NCBI GenBank assembly: GCA_028571685.1
Contig: CM053152.1
Coordinates: forward strand, 25,552,001-25,616,000
Direction: 5' to 3'
DNA: 64,000 nucleotides
Source: Heterohyrax brucei
Lineage: Eukaryota; Chordata; Mammalia; Hyracoidea; Procaviidae
Position 1 is the first letter of the stretch; every line of letters starts with the position of its first letter. The position numbers and the translations under genes are program-made. Under the pieces are notes generated by a model. It did not search any database. It had not been told where the DNA came from and worked only from the letters and a program-made list of their open reading frames with translations. Below, piece after piece: positions 1 to 11,880 of this stretch.

Positions 1-2279
1 TGCTTTCTTCTCATCTTTTTCATTGTTACTGGTTTGGTGTTTGGTATTTCTGAGTGTTTTTCTTGCTTTTTATTTTGATGTGTAGGGTTATTAATGTCTT
101 TTTTGGTTACCTTAATACGTATTTCTATTTTTCTAAATTTAAACCAGTCTTTTATTTCTTTGTAGCACCTTGACTTCCTCTTCATATGAAAGATGTATGG
201 TTATATTTTTATAGGTGCTTCTTTTTTTGTTAAACTATCATCTTTTACGTAATGATATCTCTTGTGATTTTTGTGATTTCCCTGTCTGGATTGTTATCCA
301 GTTGCTCTGTTCTGCATTCTAGCCTTGGGTTACCATACAATGTTGTTGATTTTCTAACCAAAAGTCTCCCTTTAGTATTTCTTGTCATTTTGGTTTGGTT
401 TTTGCAAATTCTCTAAATTTCTGTTTATTTGGAAGTGCCCTGATTTTACCATCCTATTTGAGAGGTAATTATGATGGATATATAATTCTTGGCTGGTAAT
501 TTTTTTTTTCCCCTTCAAGGCTTTCTGTGTATCATCCCATTGCCTTCTTGCCTACATGGTTTCTGCTGAGTAGTTCAAGCTTAGTCTTACTGACTCTCTT
601 TTATGTATTATTTTTCACCTATCCCTAGCCACTTTTAAAATTGTCTCTTTGTCTTTAGTTTTGACAGATTTCACTATAACATGCCTTGGTGTCTTCCTTT
701 TGGAATCCACTTTGTGTGGAGTTCAGTGGGTGTCTTGGTTAGTTATCTTCTCAACTTTCATGATATCAACAAATCTCTGTATTTTCTATTGTCCTCCACT
801 CTTCTGGTACCCCAATCACTGATAGATTTTTCCTCTTGATGGAGTCTTACATAATTCTTAGCATTTCTTAACTTTTTTTAATTCTTTGATCTGATTTTTC
901 CTCAAATAATTTGGTGCCACATGCTTTATCTTTTTTTTCTCCCACTGCCATCTTTAGTCTCACCAATTTTGTGTTTCATTTGTGTAGCTCTGCTCCTTTG
1001 ACTTTCTATTGAGTTGTCTGATTTGGTAATTTTATTATTAATTTTCTGAACTTCTAATTCCTGTCTCTGTATGCTTTCTTGCAGCCTATTCAATCAATTG
1101 TTACGCTCTGTAGCATTTTGCTTCATCTCCTTACTGACCTCTTGAAGAGTGCTACATATTAATGGTTTATATTCTACTTCTAATAATTCTAGAAAGTTCT
1201 CTTCATTTGGAAAATTTCTTGCTTCTTTGTTTTGGGAGCTTTCCAAAGTTACGGAGGTCTTTCTCTTTAAGTGATTTGATTTTGACTGTTGTCCATAAGT
1301 CATCAGTAAGTTGTTGAATTTATTTTATGCATGTTTACTGTGTTCTAGCTTCTTGTTTTGCTTTGGAATGTCCATATAGGATAGTTGTGTCTGCTAGTGT
1401 GATTATTGGCACTTTTGAAGCTCTAATGTTCTGTCATCAGGTGGTAAGAGCTGTTAGTAGATATGTGAGCCCAGAGTCCCTTTACATTTCTTGCGTGGAT
1501 TCTGCTCGGGTGTTCAGGTAGTCAGACCCCAGTCATGTGGTGCAGCCTCTTCCCTACTGTCCTAGAGGGGCAGAGGTGATTGGTATAAGCATGGGTATCT
1601 GGCTACACATTCTGGAAGGCAAGGGTTTCATAGCTGTCTCTGAGTCTCTGTGAGGAAGACATGTCCACTTATTCTTGATTCTTGGTGAAGGAACTGTTTC
1701 TATCATGAATTTCCAGCTCAAGGAATTTGCACAAAATGCCTCTCTCCCCACCCTCTGTGTGTTAAATTTTTCCCTCTTGGAGTCTAGCAAAATGGCTGAG
1801 GACAGGATTGAGGAGTCATACTTCCAATTCAGGTAATGGTGTCACATTCTAAAGCTGGGTGCAGAGGAGCAAAAAGGAATGGAAAGTACTGAAAAAAGGG
1901 AGGGAGTTTTAGATCCACACTCAGTTAAACACAAGCCATTTATATTTGGGTGTCAGTGTACTGCTTTTCACTGGTTTTGGAGCTCCAGTGTACTGTCCAC
2001 TTCTCAGTCTTTCCTGCTGAGAGGGACACCCTCAAAACACCACTGCTCCATTCACCATGGTGTCTGTAGCCAATTTCTAGCAGGTCAGGTTTTGCCAGAC
2101 CTAAGTATTTCTGGACCTGCCATCCCTTCGATGTCACTCAGTCTGATGTCTCAACTTTCTGTTTGATGTTCATGGCTTCTATAGTGTTGTATATAAGTAG
2201 TGCATTTGTTCATTTGGGTCTTTGTTGTTAGAAGGATCACAGGAAGCATCTGACTACTCAGCCTTGTTGGCCTAGCCCC
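1..2279 (-). mobile_element. L1 LINE, 5' portion (inter-ORF region, ORF1, 5'UTR)
   Basis: The minus strand reads as the front end of an L1. The 5' terminus near 2279 opens with a G-run and a GCCAAC-rich motif, followed by a roughly 950-bp 5'UTR. ORF1 starts near 1305; the first 69 codons (1303-1094) are open and resemble the ORF1 N-termini at 25493-25272 and 53.3 kb (shared F-P-N/D-E-E and V-E-Y-K motifs, coiled-coil-like). The C-terminal ORF1 domain lies around 900-370 but is broken by stops. The left edge of the window cuts the element before ORF2. The resemblance to the other L1 copies in this window is direct; the family name is from general L1 knowledge. Confidence 0.8.
1094..1303 (-). 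pseudogene. L1 ORF1 N-terminal fragment (69 codons)
   Basis: An open fragment of L1 ORF1p, the RNA-binding trimeric protein that coats L1 RNA. It is rich in charged residues and has the conserved motif pair E-E-N-F-L-E-L-L and V-E-Y-K seen in the other copies here. It ends at a stop, whereas a whole ORF1p has about 300-350 residues, so it is a relic. Confidence 0.65.
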
Positions 2280-3056
2280 TTGAATTATCTTTTGAAGAAA
2301 ATAAAAAATAAAAATTATATTTCCAACATATGTGCTTTTTCTTTATTTCTTTATTCTCTTGTACAGATTTAATTTTCTGTCTGACACTATTTTACTTCAC
2401 CCGAAAGAACTATTCTTAACATTTTTTCTGTAGTGCAGCTGTTGTATTAATAGTTCACTTAGCTTAGGATTATCTTAAAATTCCTTTATTTCACTACTAT
2501 TTTCAAAGAAGTTTTGCTAAGTAAAGAATTTTAGGCTGACTTTTTTTTTCTTTAACTCTTTAAAGATGCAATTTTATTGCCTGTTATTTTGCACTGTTTT
2601 GACAAAAAATTCTAGTTTTTCTTACATGTGTTCCTCTCTAGGTCATGTGTCCTTTTTGCTGGATACTTAGTAATTTTTCTCTTTATCTCTGGGTTCTGAG
2701 AAACTTGCTTATGGTTTGCCTTTATGTGCTTTAAAATATATATATTCATCTCCTGAGTTTCTTGGATCTTTGGGTTTTATACTTTTCATCAAAATTTGAA
2801 GTTTTCAGCCATATTTCCTAAAAAATGGTTTTTGTCCTTTTCTGTCTTCTCTTGTGGGACCCCGGTTACATGTATGATAGAACACCCGATATTTCCCACA
2901 TATTACTTCGACTTATTCAAGCTTCTCAGTTGTTTTGTCTTTGTGTTTCTTGTGCATAGTTTCTATTACTATGCTTCATATTACTATGTTTCAAGTTCTC
3001 TGGTTTGTTACTATATCTAATGTGTATCTAATCTAATCTAAGTTTGTATCTAATGT

Positions 3057-3125
3057 GTACAGTGTGTAATAAGGTCACTATGAGTTAGAACTGGCTTAAT
3101 GGCAACAGGGTTTTTTTTTGTTTTT
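3057..3125 (+). repeat. AfroSINE 3' end fragment
   Basis: It carries the tail shared by AfroSINEs and RTE: a 'ggtcactatgagttagaa' core, then 'ggcaacagggttttttttt'. The tRNA-like head is absent, so it is 5'-truncated. It lies directly before a second SINE in the same orientation. Confidence 0.7.
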
Positions 3126-3137
3126 TTGTTTGTTTAA

Positions 3138-3286
3138 ATTGTTGCAGTGGTTAAGATTTTGGCTGCTAAACAGAAGACTGTCAGTTTGAATTTACCAGCC
3201 ACTCATTCAAAACCCTATAGGACAGTTCAACTCTGTTCTATAGGGTCCCATGTGTCAGAATCAACTTAGTGACAAAGTTATTTTTT
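3138..3286 (+). repeat. AfroSINE
   Basis: Head-like 'gcagtggttaagattttgg' and 'gctgctaa' blocks are followed by 'agtttgaatttaccagcca' (B-box region) and the tail 'tctatagggtcccatgtgtcagaatc'. It is inserted head-to-tail behind the previous fragment and inside the old LINE. Confidence 0.8.
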
Positions 3287-3660
3287 CTTTAATCTTCTAT
3301 AACTTTTATGCACTAAAAATGTCCTTGTAGAATTTTAATTCTTTTCATGTATCCCCTTTATTTCTTCAGTATCTACATATTTCCTTTTATATTCTTGAAC
3401 ATATTTATGATCATTCCTTAAAACCTTTTTCTGATAATTCCATTAGCTCTGTCATTTCTATGTTTGTTTCTATGACTGATTTTCTCCTCCTTTGAGTCAC
3501 AGAAACAGCTTCATTTCATATCTAGTAATTTTTTACTGAATACCACATATGAAATTCATGTTGTTGATGATTGCAATTTTCTTGTCTTACTTCTTACAGT
3601 ATTTACATTTGGGTGGAGGACAGTTAAGTTATTTGAGGTTTTGGGTTTTTTTTTTAAGTT

Positions 3661-4229
3661 TTCTTAACGCAGGACTACAGCACCCTTTATGAAAGACTTT
3701 ATGTTTTCCTATATTTTCCAACCTAAGTGTTCGCTATATAAATATATATATGATTTTTCTCTTCACTTAAAACTTTACTGTGAAAATTTTTAAATGCACA
3801 AAAAATGTGAGAAAATATACAGTGAACAACTACCTCATCACCTAGATTAAAATTATTAAAATATTGTCATGCTTGATTAATCTATATGTAATATTCTGCA
3901 TTTATTTGCTTCTCACCATTTATTAAGAATGTTTTTTTGTCTTCAATTTTTGTAATAATTACTTTATGTCTTTGTTTAAATCTATCAAAAACCTGTATAG
4001 AGTTGCCATATCTTTTCATCTCTTCCCTGAGAAAAAAGAGAAAGTGTGTGCATTAATACGCATATGCATTTTCTTCTTACCAGTCACTCTTCAACTTCTG
4101 GTGGTTTTGTTTGTTTTTTCTTTTCTTTTTTTCTGCTTATTTACTTATTTGTCAACATCTGTTAAATTCAAAATACTGTTTTTACATTGTATGTGTTATT
4201 CCCCCACATGTTTGTCAGTTTGTCATATT
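3661..4229. other. AT-rich stretch without assigned gene
   Basis: No credible coding frame. The part from about 3760 to 3960 has the feel of an old mammalian L1 3' region, with tracts about a 'tgaacaactacctcatcacc' motif, but is too diverged to place. Two overlapping short frames at 3966-4344 are T-rich and have no recognisable domain. Confidence 0.4.
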
Positions 4230-4593
4230 GCCAAGGCTTGTGTGTTGCTGTGATGCTGGAAACTATGTCACCAATATTCAGATACTAGCAGGGTCACTCA
4301 TGGCAGATGGATTTCAGCCAAACTTTCAGACTAAGACAGACTAGGAAGAAGGATATGCAGTCTACTTCTAAAAAGAATTAGTCAGTGAAAACCCTATGAA
4401 GAATAGCAAAACATTGTTTGATATAGTGCCAGAAGATGAACCCCACCCTCCCCTGCCCCACTCCCACCCCATGCCAGGTTGGAAGGCACTCAAAAGACAG
4501 CTTGGGAAGAGATACTTCTTCAAAGCAGAGTTAACTTTCATGACATGGGTAAAGTTTTCAGGATCTTCATTTGCTGGTGTAACGTGACTCAAA

Positions 4594-4857
4594 ATGAGAA
4601 GAAATAGCTGCCAACATCCATTAACAATCAGAACATGGAATGTACAAATCATGAATCTTGGAAAATTGGAAATTGTCAAAAGCGAAATGGAACTCATAAA
4701 CATTGATATCCTAGACCTTAATGAGCTGAAATGGACTCATATTGTCCATTTTGTATCAGACAATCCCGTAATCTGCTATGCTGGGAATGACAGCTTTAAG
4801 AGGAATGGCATTGTACTCATCGTCAAAAAGAACATTTCAAGATCTATCCTGAAGTAG
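4594..4857 (+). pseudogene. RTE endonuclease fragment (87 codons)
   Basis: The N-terminal part of the RTE protein: an AP-like endonuclease that nicks target DNA to prime reverse transcription. Visible motifs are T-W-N-V near residue 12, D-I-L-D-L-N-E-L-K-W-T near residues 34-44 and N-D-S-F-K-R-N-G-I-V-L-I-V-K near residues 64-77. It stops where the family continues for about 900 more residues. Confidence 0.8.
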
Positions 4858-5140
4858 AGTGTTGTCAGTGAGAGGATAATATCAATACACCTACAAGGAA
4901 GGCCAGTTCATACAACTGTTATTCAAACTTACGTACCAACCACTGAAGCCCAAGATGAGGAAACAGAAAATTTTCACCAGCATCTGTAGTTCAAAACTGA
5001 TCAAATATGGATGCATTGATAATTACTGGTAATTGGAACACAAAAGTTGGAAAAGAAGAAGTATCCGTAATTGGAAAATATGATCTCAATGATAAAAAAA
5101 AATGCTACTACAGATCACATGATAGAATTTTGCGAGACCA

Positions 5141-5533
5141 GTGACGTCTTTATTGCAAATACCTTTTTTCACCAACATAGACAGAAACTATACACATGGA
5201 CCTTGCCAGATGGAATACACAGGAATCAAAGTGACTATATCTGTGGAAAAAAACCAATGGAAAAACCCACTGTTAGCAGTCAAAACAAGACCAAGAGTCA
5301 ATTGTAGCACAGACTATCAGTTTCGCCTATGTCAATTCAAATTGAAACTGGATAAAATTAGTAAAAGTCCAAAAGAACCAAAGTATGATCTTGAGTATAT
5401 CTTGCCTGAGTTTAGAGACCACCACAAGAATAGATTTGACACGAAGAACACTAATTACTGCATGCCAGGTGAGTTGTGGAATGACATCAAAGACATCATA
5501 CATGCAGAAAGCAACAGGTCATTAAAAATATAG
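5141..5533 (+). pseudogene. RTE endonuclease/linker fragment (130 codons)
   Basis: This continues the RTE protein in another frame: I-A/Q-N-T/P-F-F region, Y-T-H/W-G/T motif and A-V-K-T-R-P-R-V-N-C-S-T-D-Y, equal to the BovB stretch ending in the S-D-H-x-L-L-like catalytic histidine region. The histidine is not preserved at the expected place (T-D-Y-Q is read). It overlaps a second open frame, as expected for a frameshifted copy. Confidence 0.65.
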
Positions 5534-6693
5534 GAAAGAAAGAAAAGACCAAATTAGATGCCAGAAAAGACTCTGAAACTTGCTTTTGAATATTGAACTA
5601 AGGCAAAAAAAAGAAACTATCAAGAAAAATGCCTGAACAGAAGATTTCAAAAGGCAGCTTGAGAAGACAAAGTATTATGATAACATGTGCAAAGAACTAG
5701 AAATAGACAACCGAAAGGGAAGAACCTAGTCTGCATTTCTCGGATTGAAGTAACTGAAGAAATAATTCAAGCCTAGAGCTTCAGTAGTGAAGGATTTCAC
5801 AGTGAAAATATTAAATAATGCAGAAAACATCAAAATAACATGGAAGGAATGCACATAGTCACTATACCAAAAAGAACTGATCAACATTCAACCATTTCAG
5901 AGGTAGAATATGATCAGCAACCACTGATATTGAAGTAAGAAATTGAAGCCACAGTGAAGGCACTAGAGAAAAACAAGGCTCCAGGAGTTGATGGAATGTC
6001 AGCTGAGACATTTGAACAAACTGAGGCAGTGCTGGAAGTGCTCAATTGTCTATGCCAAGACATTTGGAAGACAGCTACCTGACCAATCAATTGGATTAAG
6101 TTGAATGTTGAAATTATTGAACAATATCATTGATAATCACATGCAAGTAAAACTCTCCTAAAGATCATTTAAAAGCACCTGCAGCAATATATTGAGAGGG
6201 AACTGTCAGAAACTCAGACTGCATTCAGATGAGGATGTGGAACCAGTGATATCATTGTTGATGTTAGATGGATCTTGGCTGAAAGCAGAGAATACCAGAA
6301 AGATGTTTATGTGTGTTTTATTGACTGCGCAAAGACATTCAACTATATGGGTTATAACAAATTATGAATAACATTGCAGAGAATGGAAATTCAAGAAAAC
6401 TTAATTGTACCCAAGAGGGAACTGTTCAAACAGAACAAGGGAACACTGCATATTTTAAAGTCAGGAAAGTAGTGCATCTGGGTTGTACCCTTTCACCATA
6501 CCTAATCAATTTGTATGATAAGCAAATAATATGAAAGACTAGATTAAATGAAGAAAAATAGAAATCAGGATTGGAGGAAGACTCACTAATAAGCTCCATT
6601 GTGGAGATGATACCACCTTGCTTACTGAAAGTGAAGAACACTTGAATCCTGAAACACTGATGAAGATCAAAGACCACAGCCTTCAAGTATGGA

Positions 6694-6981
6694 TTGCACC
6701 TCAACATCAAGAATATAAATATCCACACAGCTGGACCAATAAGCAATATCATGATAAAAGTAGAAAAGATTGAGGTTGTCAAGGATTTCATTTTACTTCG
6801 AACCACAATCAACACCCATGGAAACAGGTGGCAAGAAACCGGAAGAAGCATTAAATTGGGAAAATCTACTGTAAAAGACCTCTTTAAAGTTTTGAAAAGC
6901 AAAGACATCACATTGAAGATTAAGGAGCACCTAACTCCAGCCATGGTAGTTTCAATTGCATCTTATACATGCAAAAGTTGA
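6694..6981 (+). pseudogene. RTE C-terminal RT/thumb fragment (95 codons)
   Basis: The motifs H-T-A-G-P-I-S, V-V-K-D-F-I-L-L-R-T-T-I-N and L-K-S-K-D-I-T-L-K-I-K-E-H-L-T-P-A-M-V match the end of the BovB/RTE reverse transcriptase, where D-F-I-F-L-G-S-K-I and S-R-D-I-T-L-P-T-K-V-R-L-V-K-A-M-V are typical. It lies downstream of the degraded active site and is followed by the conserved 3' part of the element. Confidence 0.75.
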
Positions 6982-7374
6982 ACAATGAATAAGGAAAGAT
7001 GGAAGAAAAATTGACATCTTCACTTGCGGTGTTGGAGAAGATTATTGAATGTACCGTGGACTTGACAAAAGAACAAACAGATCTGCCTTGGGAGAAGTGC
7101 CGCCAGTATGCTTCTGAGAAGCAAGGATGGAGACTACATCCTACACACTCAGAACATGTAGTCAGGAGGGATCAATTACTAGAGAAGGACATAATGCTTG
7201 ATAGAGTAGAGGATCAACAAAAAGAGGAAGACAACAAGATGGATTGACACAGTGGCTGCAACAATGGACTGAAGCCTATCAGCAATTATGGGCATGGTGC
7301 AGGACTGGAAAGTGTTTCCTTCTGTTGTACATAGAGTCGCTATGAGTTGAAACCAACTTGGCCCCACCTACCAA

Positions 7375-7784
7375 CAATATACATTACTGTTATTACAGTA
7401 TATATGTTGTATAAAATAATAAGTACATGCTCATAGTCCATCCTGAATTTAACATTTAAGTTTTGTTTTGCAAACACAGTGGTCACAGTTATTTAGACTT
7501 AGAATTATGTTTATGACAGGCCCTATAATTTATGGGTTCCAAAGGAGGCCATGGGTTGGCTTCATAGACTTCTTCTGAATAACCTATAGTGTCATGTAAA
7601 TTTGTATTTGTATGTGTATAGCATTAGTATGAGGTGGACTCCAGTCAATGCACTGCTTTTTTTGATATGTATACATGAATTTCTTTTTCTTTTTTGATAC
7701 ATATACATGATATTTTCCCTCTGAGAGTTCTACACCTTCCTCAAAATCTCCTTTGGATTAAGAACAAATGAATTAATTGATCCA
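7375..7784. other. unassigned intergenic stretch
   Basis: AT-rich DNA with no credible gene. A near-duplicate 'tttgatatgtatacatga' / 'tttgatacatatacatga' pair at about 7660 and 7694 is a small local duplication. Confidence 0.4.
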
Positions 7785-7789
7785 TATTC

Positions 7790-7980
7790 ACCGTTATTGC
7801 TAGGTGCTCTCAACTCAGCTCTGACTCAGAGCAACCTTATATGTAAGACAATGAAATGTTGCCCAGTCCTGCATCATCCACACAGTTGATGTATGTGAGT
7901 CCATTGTTGCAACCACTGTGTCAATTCATCTCCTTGAAGGTCTTTCTCTTTTTTCTGATGCTCTACTTTTCTAAACATAC
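7790..7980 (-). mobile_element. RTE 3' end, 5'-truncated
   Basis: Read on the minus strand this matches the terminal 200 bp of the RTE at 7180-7374: the 'gttgcaaccactgtgtcaat' complement, the 'cccagtcctgc' block and the 'gctctgactcagagcaac' tail. Such truncated RTE 3' ends are a usual product of incomplete reverse transcription. A short SINE/RTE-like tail in the other direction follows at about 8007-8042. Confidence 0.7.
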
Positions 7981-8267
7981 TACTCTGTGACACCTGGGTC
8001 TGCCATGAGTTGAGGTCAAGTAGACAACACTGGTTTTTTTTCAGTCTGCCAGAAGTCTACAGCAATGCTATGGTGATTTGAAGGACTATTTTTATTATTA
8101 TTATTATTTTACTCTTTGAATTTCTGTATCTTTGCTCAGTGAGACTTTAGGGCTTGACAAGTTTTGACTCATTTTTTCTCTTACAGTGAGCTTTTGCAGT
8201 CTGTATGTTCTCTTTTTTATGTTTCTATTTATCATTTCTTTTTTATTAAATAAAAAATGAAAGTATG

Positions 8268-9325
8268 CATACTCTGTGCTTACAATATTGGGTTAAGATG
8301 GGAGGAGTACACAAGTTGTGTTGAAGTCCCATTAATATTGATCTTCTTACTAATGTGTATTGTCACCAATCTCACCCAACCAAATTCTAACAACTGTCTA
8401 ATCTAAACCCTCGTCCCTCGCCCTCCTACCCTCCCACCTTTCCCACCCTTGTAGCCATCAGAGTCTTTTTTGTTATGTAGGAGTCTGCTTTTAAGTTTTT
8501 ATCGTAGGGGTCTCATATAATATTTGTCCTTCTGTAGCTGACAAGTTTCACTCAACATAATGTCCTCCAGTTGAGACCAAATTGAGAGATGTTTCCTGCT
8601 ATCATTGTTGTTCTTTATCATTGCACAGTACTCCATTGAGTACATATACCAAAGTTTACCATCCGTTATTCTGTTGCTGAGCATCCGGGTTGATTCCATC
8701 TTTTTGCTATCATGGACTGTGCTGCAATGAACATTCATATGCATGTATCAGTTGGTGTGAATGACCTTGATTCTGTAGGATATATTCCAAGCAGAGGAAT
8801 TACTGGGTCAAATGGTATCTCTATATCCATTATTTTAAGGTAATTCCAGATTGCTTTCCAAAGAGGTTGCACTATTCTGCAATCCCACCAACACTGTAGG
8901 AGAGTGAGTTCCAATCTCTCCACAGCTTCTCCAACATTTAGTGTTTTGCATTTTTTGGATCATGGCCAATCTTATTGGGGTGAGATGGAATCTCATTGTC
9001 GTTTTGATTTGAGTTTCTTTAGTAGCTAAAGATGATAAGTGTGTCTGCATGTGTTTTTTGGCTGCCTCCATCTCCTCTTTAGAGGAGATCCTTTGCCCAT
9101 CACTTAACTGGATGATTTGTCTTTTTCTTACTGATATTTTGTAGTACCTTATAGATTACGGATATCAGGCATCGGTCTGACATAGAGTTGCCAAATATTT
9201 TTTCCTGTTCTGTAGGTGGTCTTTTAATTCTTTCAATGAAGTCTTTGGATGAGCAGAAGTGTTTGATTCTTATTAATTCCCATTTATCTATTTTCAATTT
9301 TGTAAGTGTCTATTCTGTCCTTTGA
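8268..9325 (-). mobile_element. L1 fragment (ORF2 C-terminus and proximal 3'UTR)
   Basis: The minus strand holds the ORF2 C-terminal region from about 9325 down to about 8500, then the proximal 3'UTR (ACCCAATATTG near 8285). The frames at 9297-9100, 9071-8835, 8923-8735 and 8744-8499 read W-E-L-I-R-I-K-H-F-C-S-S-K-D, L-x-P-I-R-L-A-M-I-Q-K, I-P-F-D-P-V-I-P-L-L-G-I-Y and W-Q/x-L-E-D-I-M-L-S-E, all familiar L1 ORF2 C-terminal motifs. The distal 3'UTR and tail are missing, so the piece is truncated at both ends. Confidence 0.85.
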
Positions 9326-10744
9326 TACTACTATAGTTTTAAGTTCTGTAATAATATTGTTTTTCTTTGTTTTTTTACTTACCTGTGACAGTATCCTTTT
9401 TGTTTTGTTATCTTTTTTTTGTTTATTGTTTAGTAGGTCTATTTATCCTTTCCATTTCTCAAGATTATGATGAAGTTCTATATTTTTCATTATATCTTCT
9501 GATGTAAAATTAACTTCAATTATGCTTTTTTTAAAACCTCTCATATCTCTTTTCTATGTTAGGTTCATTTTCCCTGCTTTCACTGTATAATTTTTCTATG
9601 TTTCAATTTTCTGATCTGATTCTGTATTTTCATCTTTGAATGGGGGTAGAATCGTTTAGATTTGGATTTAGCACCAATGTCGGCAGAATAGAATCTCCTA
9701 AACTTTCATTCTGCAAGATTTAAGCTGGAGGGTTGAAGTGCCACTTTAAACATTTATATTATTTACTTATTTATTTACTGTGGGAAAAGTAAAGAAGGAG
9801 ACAGGATCACGTAACATTTAGTCTCATTGCATTTTGATAGACTTGTGCAGAAATACCTTCAGGGTGGCCTGCTCTTAGAAGGAGGACTCAGCAAGGAGGA
9901 CCCAAGGTTTCTGTTTCTGCCTCTTCTATAGTGTTACAGTACAGCCATTTGAGTAGGAATCTCAGCTATTTTAATGACTTTTAGGACATAGGCATCTTAC
10001 TTTCTAGGTCAGATGTTTGTAGCTGTGGATTAGGGTTGCAATGTTGTTTCCTAAGAGATTTTATCATGGTTTTCAGTTGCATTAAGCTTGCCACTAGACC
10101 ATGTTCTTGAACTTGAGAGGACAGTGTATACTCTGTGAGACCCGAGGCATTGGACCAGCTTGGTGCCCCTGCTTACACACTGGGCAGGAACAGCCTCCCC
10201 AGGATGTGGTCCTACCCCCTGTGGCCCACTCACATCACCAGTCCCAAACTTCCTACATTGGCAAACATTTTCAAGAACTGACAGAATCATCTCTGCTCAG
10301 TTCCCTTAACTTGCTGACATTCTCCCAAGTATAGAAATTACAAGCTGACTTCTGGAATCTTCTTTTAATTCAATCTGACTGGTAGTATATCTGGCAAGTA
10401 TCCCTCAAATCTTGGCAAATGCCTGTTTTAGAGATAAATGAATGTGACTGACAGGAATTAATGTGAAAGTTAGGAGACAAAAGAGAGTGATATCATAGAA
10501 GGCAAGTAGAACAAGTATTTTAAGAGGATAAATGTGGTTATTTGTATCAAATGGTGCAGAGACATCATTTAAATAAGATTTAAACACTAGGGAGGCCATT
10601 GATGGAAACAGAATGGAGAAAGAGTTGTCAGAGGAACGTCTGGGACAGAGAAGAGATTGCAGGAAATTACCGAATGAATGAGCTATGTAAAAAAATGTGG
10701 AAAGCGGTGTGTGGCTGGACAAGTGGTCAGCAATTTCTCTGGGC
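9326..10744. other. unassigned intergenic stretch
   Basis: No gene can be supported. Frames at 10051-10334 overlap on both strands and have no known domain. The part near 10450-10720 looks like an old interspersed repeat by texture but I cannot name it. Confidence 0.4.
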
Positions 10745-10815
10745 ATCATTCCATTTTCCTATAGAATAAGAAGCTGGACTAGATCATCTCCAAGGTACCT
10801 CCTGCTGTAAGGGGC
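10745..10815 (+). repeat. MIR-like SINE fragment
   Basis: The 'agctggactagatcatctc' and 'aaggtacctcctgct' blocks resemble the core of MIR-type SINEs, ancient in mammals. Short and diverged. Confidence 0.4.
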
Positions 10816-11569
10816 TGCCACGTTGCAGCAAAGGCTTGCTCCCTCTGATTTAAATTGCCAAGGAATTTCCTCGTCACATCTGTAGAAGAGCACTACTTGG
10901 GCTTGCCCTTGCTAAAACAAATTGAAGGTGACGTTAATCAAGCCTTCAGATCTAAAATACAGCGTACAAAAAATATGAGGAAAGAGGGGCAAGTCAAGGA
11001 AGCCATAAGGAAACACAAGTTCAAGTCCAGAATGTGGGACATTTTACAGGATGAGTCAATGGCCTTAAAAAAAGAAAACAAAACAAGAAGTGGAATGTAG
11101 CAGACTCTTGTCCTACTCCATCCATCCCTGGCCTACCTCTGAGTTCACCTGCAAATCGAGAGGACCATTGCTATAAAGGGTCCTCTAGTCACCTGAGGCT
11201 CTCTGCCTCTGTATCAGGCCATTCTCTGGAATCACCAGAGTTTTCCCAGTCCACGTGCTGGGCAGCCCAGGAACAACCAATGACCAGTGAAAGTTAATGG
11301 ATAAGATGCCATTGCCCAATGTTTGGTGGAAAAATTCTGAGCTGTGTATCACACTGCTCTTCTTAGCATCCCCAGTAGAATTAAATCACTGTTGCCACAG
11401 AGATACTATGCCCACTAAGGCATCTTCTCTTGGCCTTTCTGTCTTTCCTGTATCACTTTTCCTGCTCACTTAGCTTCCTAGTACTACCTACCACAGAAAA
11501 TACCTGCAACTCAAGTCTTTATCATAAGGTCTGCTTTTGGGAAAACCCAAGTAAAGACAAGGGGATAAT
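10816..11569. other. unassigned stretch with an 81-codon frame
   Basis: The frame at 10855-11100 is lysine-rich and ends in K-K-E-N-K-T-R-S-G-M. The DNA under its end has a repeat-like look and leads into the L1M 3' end that follows, so I do not call a gene. Confidence 0.35.
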
Positions 11570-11880
11570 TTAAGTTTAAAAAGATTTAGGAGACAAAAAC
11601 CTCCAGATGTATGATGTGGGATACGGATTGGATCCTGGTTTGAATAAACTGACTGTTAAATGATATATTTCAGGTACATTTTTGAATACAGACTTAACAT
11701 CAGATGTCATTAAGGAATCACTGTTACTTTTGTTAGTGGGGATAATAGTGTTATAACAAAATGTTTTTAGACGGTGATGCATGTCAGGATTTTTTCTAAA
11801 TACTTAAAACTAAACAAACAGAAAGAAAGTGGAACAAATAAGGCAAGTATGGCACAATGTTGGTAACTGTTGAGTCTGCT
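11570..11880 (+). mobile_element. old L1M 3' end-like remnant
   Basis: The 'ggattggatcctggtttga' block near 11626 and the following tracts resemble the 3' region of old mammalian L1M subfamilies. Divergence is high and subfamily placement is uncertain. Confidence 0.4.

Larger units (their letters stand above)
2290..3660 (-). mobile_element. old L1M/HAL1-type LINE remnant, split by SINEs
   Basis: The plus strand resembles the antisense of old mammalian HAL1/L1M ORF1: a phrase about a final 'cttggatctttgggttt' tract near 2760, then the 'gggacccc..ttacatgtatg' tract near 2858 and a 'tttctattactatg' tract near 2960. It resumes after the SINEs at 3287 with 'attccattagctctgtcatt' near 3440. The age is inferred from strong divergence. 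The subfamily is uncertain. Confidence 0.5.
4230..7374 (+). mobile_element. BovB-like RTE non-LTR retrotransposon, long but decayed
   Basis: This is a near full-length RTE-clade LINE. After a short 5' region the single ORF begins near 4594 with the apurinic endonuclease signature I-R-T-W-N-V-Q-I-M-N, then D-I-L-D-L-N-E-L-K-W-T, which matches the BovB/RTE pattern. Further endonuclease blocks follow (Y-T-W-T-L-P-D-G near 5196; the A-K-T-R-P motif region near 5280). Reverse transcriptase blocks include A-P-G-V-D-G near 5980 and a degraded active site reading C-G-D-D-T-T at 6600-6617 where Y-A-D-D-T-T is expected. The C-terminal block I-K-E-H-L-T-P-A-M-V lies near 6920. Many stops and frame changes break it. 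The 3' end (about 7310-7374) has the 'catagagtcgctatgagttg' segment that AfroSINE tails also carry. Confidence 0.88.

Noticed and set aside
6426-6944. A 172-codon minus-strand frame
   Set aside because: It is antisense to the RTE reverse transcriptase region.
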